A DNA stretch of 64,000 nucleotides from Phoebastria nigripes (taxonomy: Eukaryota > Chordata > Aves > Procellariiformes > Diomedeidae). The translations under genes were made by a program, and so were the position numbers. Of this stretch, positions 57,687 to 64,000 are shown piece after piece (within the stretch, counting starts at the first letter, position 1; each line of letters opens with the position of its first letter). The stretch spans positions 1-64,000 of the forward strand of contig JAYKAV010003099.1 in the NCBI GenBank assembly GCA_035582835.1, written 5' to 3'. The notes under the pieces were generated by a model that was given only the letters and a program-made list of their open reading frames with translations, had not been told where the DNA came from and ran no database searches.

Positions 57687-57905
57687 TTATATTAGCCTCT
57701 CGGTTGGTGGCATCTTGATTACATTCCACATTTCCACTCGAGCCCCATCTTTTTCTTGACGGCTTGGGCTGTACGTTCCCTGAGTTGCTCTCCTCCTCTT
57801 CATGACAATCGCTGTGGCTGCAACAACTGCAAGGAGAAGGGCAGCCCCTGCAGCCCCGACTGCTCCCACAACGGAGGAGTTGCTAAGATGCGCCCAGACT
57901 GGCTG
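57687..57905 (-). CDS. CRB2: second, alternative CRB2 last exon: transmembrane segment plus CRB1-like tail
   Basis: On the minus strand this begins after an acceptor CTGTTCTACCGCAG at phase 0 and runs 72 codons to TAA. It encodes a short ectodomain with an N-glycosylation sequon (LSNSSV), a transmembrane helix [24 protein letters not shown], a KRRR stop-transfer, then [20 protein letters not shown] and [14 protein letters not shown]. It keeps the FERM-binding GTYSPS block, atypical-PKC-type Thr/Ser sites and the C-terminal PDZ ligand ERLI. In the last 30 residues 21 match the proximal CRB2 exon, yet [13 protein letters not shown] and VEMWN resemble CRB1 as I remember it. The EGF exon ends at phase 0 (donor AAC|gtaagc), so either last exon can be joined. 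Intact frame and motifs argue against a pseudogene. It could instead belong to a separate small Crumbs gene. Confidence 0.8.
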   Translation of the reverse strand, partial: QPVWAHLSNSSVVGAVGAAGAALLLAVVAATAIVMKRRRATQGTYSPSRQEKDGARVEMWNVIKMPPTERLI

Positions 57906-60900
57906 CTGCGGTAGAACAGGGTGTTACTCAGAGCTTCCACGTGGACAGTGCTGCATTTCACATCCCTCATCCCCGTCCCCAGCGCCTCTAAGCTGCACTG
58001 TGCTGACAGCAGTGCTGGACAGGAGCCCCCCCCCTGTCACTGTCCCCTCCACGTCACACACGAGGCCAGGGAATACACAAGCGGTCTGGTGACCCTTTTC
58101 CTGCTCATCTCTTCCCCCCTCATGCAAGCTGTAAGTTCAGCATTTGGCAACAGGTACTGCCGATAGCTCCAGCACTGGCCCACAAACCCACAGCGTTCCA
58201 ACTGCACCTTTCCTGTGCGGTACCCATGGGAATGTCTAACAGAAATCACTTCATAAAACATTGATTTGCACAATGATTTCAGTAATTCCTGACACTTCCC
58301 TGTAATACTGTGGCTCTCACAGGGCAGGAGTTCACAGCTGCTGTTGCTGTTGAAGACGGACTGCTTGTGAAAACCTCATACACCTGAGCTGAAAAAGCTT
58401 TGAGTGCATTTCAGTTGTTGACAAAAACAGAACAGTATATACAAACCAATCATAAATACCCTCTGTACAACGCTCCTTAAAGTATATATAGATCTTAACC
58501 TGTAAATTAGTGCCTCATTTAACCCTGCCTTTTAAAGCAGATTTAACTATGCCATTGCTGCCTGAAAGGTGGAATGGAGCCAGAGCAACTTCAAANCAGG
58601 TGGACCTCAGCAGCTCCTGCTGAGGTGAAGGTATGGGGCAGTCCATGGGGCAGGAGAGAAGGGAGTGAAGAGGCTCACTTTGAGCCAGTGGTGTGCAATT
58701 GACTCAATTATCTGAAACCAGCTTGGAACAGCTATTGCATATACAGTCTGCCTCGTGCTTCTAAGTCCATGTCTTCATTACCATGCCTTAAGGAAACTGA
58801 GATAGGGTGGATCTGCTGCTGCAAGTGCTGGAAAGAGATCAAGGTCAAAGCAGACCTTGCGGGTGCATCTCCTTGTCATGGTAGTGCCTATATTAACCGC
58901 TCTTCAGGTGGCACTTTTAGGACACTGTCCATCTCCAACCGAGCTCCTGCCACTTCTTGCTGACTCGGGCTGTAGGTTCCCTCTGATTGGCGCCTCTTCC
59001 TTGCAGTGAGAATCATGAATATGAGACCAATACTGAGTAGCAGTAAAGAGCCACAGGCTACAGGGACAGCTACTTCAATTAGTGGGGAGGGGAAGAGAGC
59101 ACCTGGAGTCCCTTTCTGTAAAAGAAATTAATGGAGAAACAATGAAACTCCAGTGGTTACAATAACTTAAGTCGAAGAACCCAAAATGGTCAGATTAGAG
59201 GGGAAAATTTTTTTTAAAAAGCAAAAAAAAAAGCAGAAGATCTATATCTGAATGGAAAAGGACAAGCAAGGAACAAGTACGGGGCTTGAGGGCACCTGCA
59301 CAGAGAATGCTCATGTTCATGCTTTAATCTCTCAGCAAAACATGTTCACACTTATTTTTTAAAATGGACTTTTTAATACAAACACAGTAACACGTTCTGA
59401 ATTTTTCTTTCTAATTGAAAACTAGTGACACCCATCAATGACACTCTTTAACTGGCAGCTGTGGTGAAGCTAATCTCAACAGGGCAGAGTTATAAACAGA
59501 GATTTACCGGTGGAACAGTTAATACCATTACAATAATTCATGCAGGGCACATGGACAGAATTACCACAAGGAAGAAAAGAGAGGATTTACTGAGCTGGGC
59601 AGCGAGCTGGCACGGAGACAGCAAAACTAAATGCAGACAATTTATGGGACCAATCCTGGAGCTATAAAATCGCTACAAAGCAAGCCGTCCCTTGCACACC
59701 ACTTGCTAATGAAGATAATGCACAGCTGTTCATTACAGTTAGAACAGCAGTAGTGAAGAGTCTGAGCAACACTTCAGACATTGTTAGATGAGGTGAAACT
59801 GTCCAAATAATGTCACACACTCCATATTCTCCTCTTCGCTTATGGTTTTTCACAGGAGGACAGCCCCTTAAGATTTAAATGCCAGTACAGTCAGCATCCA
59901 TGGTGGGAATCTTTTAAGGGGCGTCCTTACCACTATCAGACTAAAATACGTAGGTCACTAGGAAAGATCTAACCAATGTTGCAAAATTAAAAAAAAAAAA
60001 AAAAAAAAAATTTAAAACGACAGAGTTAACGCAGAGTCCTGTGAATTTTCAGTAACCCCAGAAAATTTCCCCGAGCAGGGGAATGATACTAAAAAAAAAG
60101 TTCAATGATGCCTCTGATGGCAAGGTAGAGAATTTATTTAGCTATTAAACTATCCATTGCAACAAGATTATATGCAGACTTTCAGTCAGCACTTCCTTGA
60201 AGATCTTGGGACAGGGAGGTACAGTAAGTTTCAGACTTAACAGTTAACAAATCTCAAAGCCAGAGGAAAGACTAGGATACAAAACCAAGAACTGACATAC
60301 CTTGCAGGAACTTTACGAAATCCTAGGGCAAAAGATTTTAAATAATTTAAATAGTGAATGGCAAGTACTAGATCCATTGAATTNATAACTCAAAACTTTT
60401 AAATTACAAAGGCACATACTTTAATGTCCACACTATATAAAAATGCTATGGAACAGACTTGAAGACAACTTGCAGCAGGAAGGGGAGGATGTTAAAAAGG
60501 TCAGCACATGGATGGGAGATGGAGACAATAAAAGGCCCAAGTACTGAGAAGAGAAATGTAGCCGAATGAGTATTCTTTAGATTCCGGTGGAATTAAGGAT
60601 GATATAGAACACAACAACAAAGAATTTTAAAAATTGTGGAATTTTTGTCATTAAAGAAAGCTTTAAAATTACAATAAGCCTAAAAATAAGAAATATTTCT
60701 TACTGCTAAAAATAGTATCTGCCACCTTACAGATAAAACCAAAAGAATTCAAGCTTGATTATTTACAGCTTTTGGATGCCATACAGTCTCTGCCAATGTC
60801 GCAAAGCAATACAGCACAGAAGGAATATTCCCAGAGTACCTGGAAGTCCTTCTGCTATTTTCAAATGACTGAAGTTCAAGTTGATTCTCTGAGCCTGCCA

Positions 60901-62899
60901 AAACTCAAGTGATGTGCTAGGGGTTAGTTCTAGTTTTGCACAGCACGCAGATTAGTCACACAGTACCAACACTTCGGGAGTTTTTAGCAGTCCACCCTAC
61001 TGCCTCCTGCACGCTCTTTAGTTGCTACTGTTGGTGGGAGGGAGAAGGAGCAAGAGAGCGCAGCTAACAGCCCTTCGCTTCTACAGCTGTCATCACCAGC
61101 AAACACAGCCAACTGCCGTACCTCGTCCTCCTCCCTGCCCCCCACCACAGGCACTGGCCTTTTAAGAGGGAAAAGAAAGACAGTTCTGCAAAAAGTAATG
61201 GGGATGATGAAAATGAATACAAGGAATCTACAAGAAGTGTCCGGGGACAGAGGAGACAGAGATGCCTGAAGGAGTCTATGCATGCAAACTGGAAGTGTCA
61301 GGAGTGACCTCGTGGCACATGCATTACAGAACCCTTAGTAACAGCAACAGCAGCAAACCCCACCTGGGCGCACAGCCTTTTCCATGCAGTATGGGTTAGT
61401 ACATTCCCAGGTTACCAGACAAGCTACCTGTCCATGCAATAGCTTTACAGAGAAAAAGCAAGTGTATGATTTAAAAACCTGTACACAGGAAGGATTTCAG
61501 CCTCAAACAGCAATGCTTTGCTTATGCAGAAAAGGAAAAGCATCGCTGAGACTGCCCATCCACCAGGCCCATTGGGTCAGAAGCAGACAGCAGATAAAGG
61601 ATGCTACTTTTTTCCTTGTACTTGAATCACTTTTAGCTTGACTTTGTCTGACTTCCCTTCTCCACCCACATCCATTTCTACCCAGATGATCTTTGGAGAG
61701 GGAAGGTGCTTTGTAACTATCTCATCCAAGGTAAAATGCCAGCTGAAATTCCATTCTCAAGGAAACTGTGGGGGAGATATAAGCAATATCTCCTGTCTAC
61801 AGGTCCAACTGCAGTAGTTTGATTACTGTCCAAGGAGTTGTAAAATCTAAGGAAAGTTGCAGAGACAGCCCTGAAAACCATATGGCAGCCCATGCAGATA
61901 CTGAAAAGTATTTGCTGCAGTTGCTTATATGCTGGAGACTAACACGCAACAGCATTGCAAAGAAAAAATAATTTCCCACTTCAGGTTTCTTTGGTACCAG
62001 CTGATTTCCTAACCATGCTTACCAGTGTGCTTTAGCCAAGACGCATGCAGGGGACTGTGCAACACGTAGGCAGTCTCACTAATACCCCGCTACCCAAGGA
62101 CTCTGGCTAAGCCTACTTCTGCTGCTCCTCACAACGCACAGGTTGGAAGAATAGACAGGAGCTTCCGCAAGCGAAGGGAAGTGCTTACGTTAATGTCACA
62201 GCGCTCTCCCGTGTAGCTGGCACTGCACAAACACTCGTATTTGTTCTCAGAGTCTTGACACGTACCTCCATTCTGGCAAGGGTTTGGATCACACTCGTTT
62301 ATATTAATTTGACAACTGGAAAGGAAAAGTGTATTAGAATTAAATGAAATTTCTCACGTATGTTCTTGTGCCACAGAACACAAGATCATACAGTCTACAA
62401 AAGCCTCATTTATTTGAAAAGTTCCTGTTGCATCTTTTTCAGGTGCTTTCTCCACGGTCCAACAACATAAAAGTTTTACCCATTCACACCAACCCTCCTT
62501 TTGTCATTTCTGTATGCCAGTATGGGTCTTTAGCACAGTTAATGAATTCTCATGAGGCACAAGAACTACTTGGAAGCAGTCCACGCTGCAAAAATTGGTA
62601 TTGTCAGCAGGATCATATCAAGCCTGCCTCTTCTAAAAATAACAGCTAGTTCACAGTTTTGGAGCAGTTGTTTGAATGGCAAAAGGATATATAAAAGGAT
62701 GATTTGAACCTGCTCAGCTATCCCACTGATCTAAGAATCGGAACACTAGCTCCTTTCCAGGCATCCAAAAACCAGCACTTACTTCCTTCCAGTGAAACCT
62801 GGCTTGCAAGTGCAGTTGGCTCCCCAGCTCTCACTGATGCACTTGCCACCGTTCAGACAGGTGAAGTTCTTACCACATTGCTCGGGTGGGAACGGCCAT
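57687..62899 (-). CDS. CRB2: CRB2 (Crumbs 2), 3' end of gene, with two alternative last exons
   Basis: CRB2 is a single-pass apical membrane protein with many EGF and laminin-G domains; its short tail organises the Crumbs-PALS1-PATJ polarity complex. The window holds the last two EGF exons (62783-62899, 62189-62315) and the terminal exon 58888-59115, chained in consistent phase. The cytoplasmic tail reads [20 protein letters not shown] and then [14 protein letters not shown], which I recognise as CRB2-type rather than CRB1. A second candidate last exon at 57687-57905 is described separately. The gene faces DENND1A tail-to-tail, as in human 9q33. Upstream EGF and laminin-G exons lie beyond the right edge. 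Confidence 0.93.
57906..58887 (-). other. region between the two CRB2 last exons
   Basis: Proximal 3'UTR or intron, depending on the splice form. Minus-strand frames at about 58037-58378 and 57924-58127 are open and cysteine-rich and shift frame at G6 and G9 runs. The function is unknown. The TAA at 57924-57926 is in frame with the distal tail, so the distal exon must start after it. N at 58596. Confidence 0.4.
58888..59115 (-). CDS. CRB2: CRB2 proximal (canonical) last exon: transmembrane segment and tail
   Basis: 76 codons including TAG, phase 0, acceptor TTTTACAG. The peptide starts [20 protein letters not shown], crosses the membrane with [18 protein letters not shown], has an RKRR stop-transfer and ends with the CRB2 tail: GTYSPS (FERM-domain binding), [11 protein letters not shown] and the PDZ-binding ERLI that recruits PALS1 and PAR6. 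Length and sequence match the ordinary vertebrate CRB2 tail. Confidence 0.96.
   Translation of the reverse strand, partial: KGTPGALFPSPLIEVAVPVACGSLLLLSIGLIFMILTARKRRQSEGTYSPSQQEVAGARLEMDSVLKVPPEERLI
59116..62188 (-). other. CRB2 intron before the canonical last exon, about 3.1 kb
   Basis: Contains an A22 run at 59989-60010 and an N at 60384. I saw no additional exon or recognisable repeat; the 99-codon minus frame at 60984-61283 has no Crumbs-like features. Confidence 0.65.
59989..60010. repeat. A22 homopolymer
   Basis: Uninterrupted A run within a CRB2 intron. Confidence 0.85.
62189..62315 (-). CDS. CRB2: CRB2 exon: calcium-binding EGF domain (last EGF)
   Basis: 127 bases: one base completes a split Asn codon, then 42 codons, ending phase 0 at donor AAC|gtaagc. 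The first Cys closes the preceding EGF. Then [15 protein letters not shown] begins a calcium-binding EGF with Cys spacing C-x4-C-x5-C, followed by [14 protein letters not shown]. Its phase-0 end permits splicing to either last exon. Confidence 0.95.
62316..62782 (-). other. CRB2 intron, about 0.47 kb
   Basis: A short intron between two EGF exons with strong donor GAA|gtaagt and acceptor TTTCCAG. Nothing else seen. Confidence 0.8.
62783..62899 (-). CDS. CRB2: CRB2 exon: penultimate EGF domain
   Basis: 117 bases: one base finishes a split codon, then 38 codons, then AA of the next Asn. The peptide begins [20 protein letters not shown] and continues [18 protein letters not shown], with five of six EGF cysteines here and the sixth in the next exon. 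N-F-T and N-C-T are glycosylation sequons. No Asp/Asn-Ile calcium signature precedes its first Cys, so it is probably a non-calcium EGF. Confidence 0.95.
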
Positions 62900-64000
62900 C
62901 TGGGAAAAGCAAGAGACAGCCTTTAAAGCAATCAGTTTTTGGGGAAGGTGAAAGTGTACTCAGGCTCAGTGGAGACCGGGCTGGCGAGGGTCATAAGCAC
63001 AGTCATTGGTATTTCTAGGAAGGAGTTTGGCACAAGTGGAGAAGGGAAGAGAAGGGAATAGTCTCAGAAATCATCCATAATATCAGAGTGTTACTTTGAG
63101 CATGCCCAGAGGATATGCAAGAGCTGTATCAGTACTAGGACTTTTCTCACATAGTTGCCTATTCTTGCTGATGAAAAAATAAACAGAGACGGGATACTGT
63201 TGGAATACCAAACTGCAGCACAGCAAGGCCACAAAAAGGATAATGCAAGTACTAGATAACTGTCTACACCAGAATGAAGCAAGAACAACAGGAAATTCAA
63301 CCTGGGTAGATTACAGCCACGTAAGTATTTATTTCAATGTTCAATTTGAACAGGCACAAGTCGATGGAAGTCTAAGTAACATGTTGATTCCTACTTCCTT
63401 TACTGATATGAGACATACCTTTCTGACTAAAATATGCTGGACTTTTTCCAAACTAATACAAATGCTGTAAATATAGACCTTATCAAAAAGACCCAGCCCT
63501 CCTCCTGACTCCATACTGATTTCCCATCAAATTTTACGTGAGCTCCACGGAGGGATCATGAAATGTGCACTGCAAAGCAGTACAGGCAGTAAGTGACAGG
63601 TAAAGAAATTTTCTTCTCCCAGTATGCATTTGATAAGGAGCAGGGTACTCAAACAGACCAATACACAGAAACAACACCCTTAGTCTTAGGACTAATGCCA
63701 CAAAATACAACCAAGCTCTTGGTTGAAGGAATGCTGTTAATCAGTCTAGGAGTGCATATGTATTTTTATCTATAATTTTATAGGAAAATATTTGTCAGGG
63801 TAAGGCTTGTTTTTGCACAGAGGTAGTAGCAATGGGCACCTTCATTAGCACTGGCAGCTTTCTGCTCACAGGCAGGTCGAGTGTCGCTTGGAAGTGTACC
63901 ACTAGTAAGAAAAATAGCCGCAGTTAGGAACTCCTGCTACAGGTAATCTCTATAAACCCAGCATCAAAGGTTTATCAAAAACAGCATTCTCGGCAGAGAT
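62900..64000 (-). other. CRB2 intron running to the window edge
   Basis: No exon with matching phase was found. A minus-strand stretch at 63780-63895 has an acceptor-like start and a short open frame with four Cys, but no donor gives the two-base overhang the next exon needs. Confidence 0.55.

Noticed and set aside
57924..58127. Extending the distal CRB2 exon leftwards in the same frame
   Set aside because: An in-frame TAA at 57924-57926 separates this frame from the tail, so the exon must begin at the CCGCAG acceptor after it.
63780..63895. Possible further CRB2 exon on the minus strand with four Cys
   Set aside because: No donor leaves the two-base overhang required by the exon at 62783-62899, and the Cys spacing does not form an EGF domain.

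Overview
This is vertebrate genomic DNA: short coding exons with GT-AG borders, separated by long AT-rich introns. The gene order (DENND1A tail-to-tail with CRB2), the moderate intron sizes and the near absence of recognisable interspersed repeats suggest a sauropsid, most likely a bird. The species cannot be fixed from the window. Fourteen isolated N bases and several very long homopolymers point to a draft assembly.

Plus strand, 1585-49609: the 3' half of DENND1A (connecdenn 1), a DENN-domain exchange factor for Rab35. Eleven exons chain in perfect phase and encode 782 residues up to the natural stop. They start inside the dDENN module and end in the clathrin/AP-2-binding tail. One 60-bp exon (29898-29957) looks like an optional proline-rich cassette. 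A 3'UTR of about 2.5 kb follows, with a candidate poly(A) signal at 52081.

Minus strand, 62899 down to about 54675: the 3' end of CRB2, the apical polarity protein Crumbs 2. Two EGF exons (62783-62899 and 62189-62315) lead in phase 0 to the expected last exon (58888-59115), which encodes the transmembrane segment and a cytoplasmic tail ending ERLI. About 1 kb further downstream is a second, phase-compatible exon (57687-57905). It also encodes a transmembrane segment, a FERM-binding GTYSPS block and a C-terminal ERLI, but its tail differs and resembles CRB1. CRB2 in this lineage may therefore make two alternative membrane anchors and tails. This is the most notable observation in the window.

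The rest is intronic or intergenic: homopolymer and pyrimidine tracts, a 30-bp minisatellite inside a possible old endogenous-retrovirus fragment at the left edge, a G-quadruplex motif in the DENND1A 3'UTR, and a few motif-dense patches that could be intronic enhancers.

DENND1A acts in Rab35-controlled endocytosis and recycling; CRB2 acts in apical membrane identity. Nothing in the sequence links their functions. Their adjacency mirrors the paralogous CRB1-DENND1B pair.
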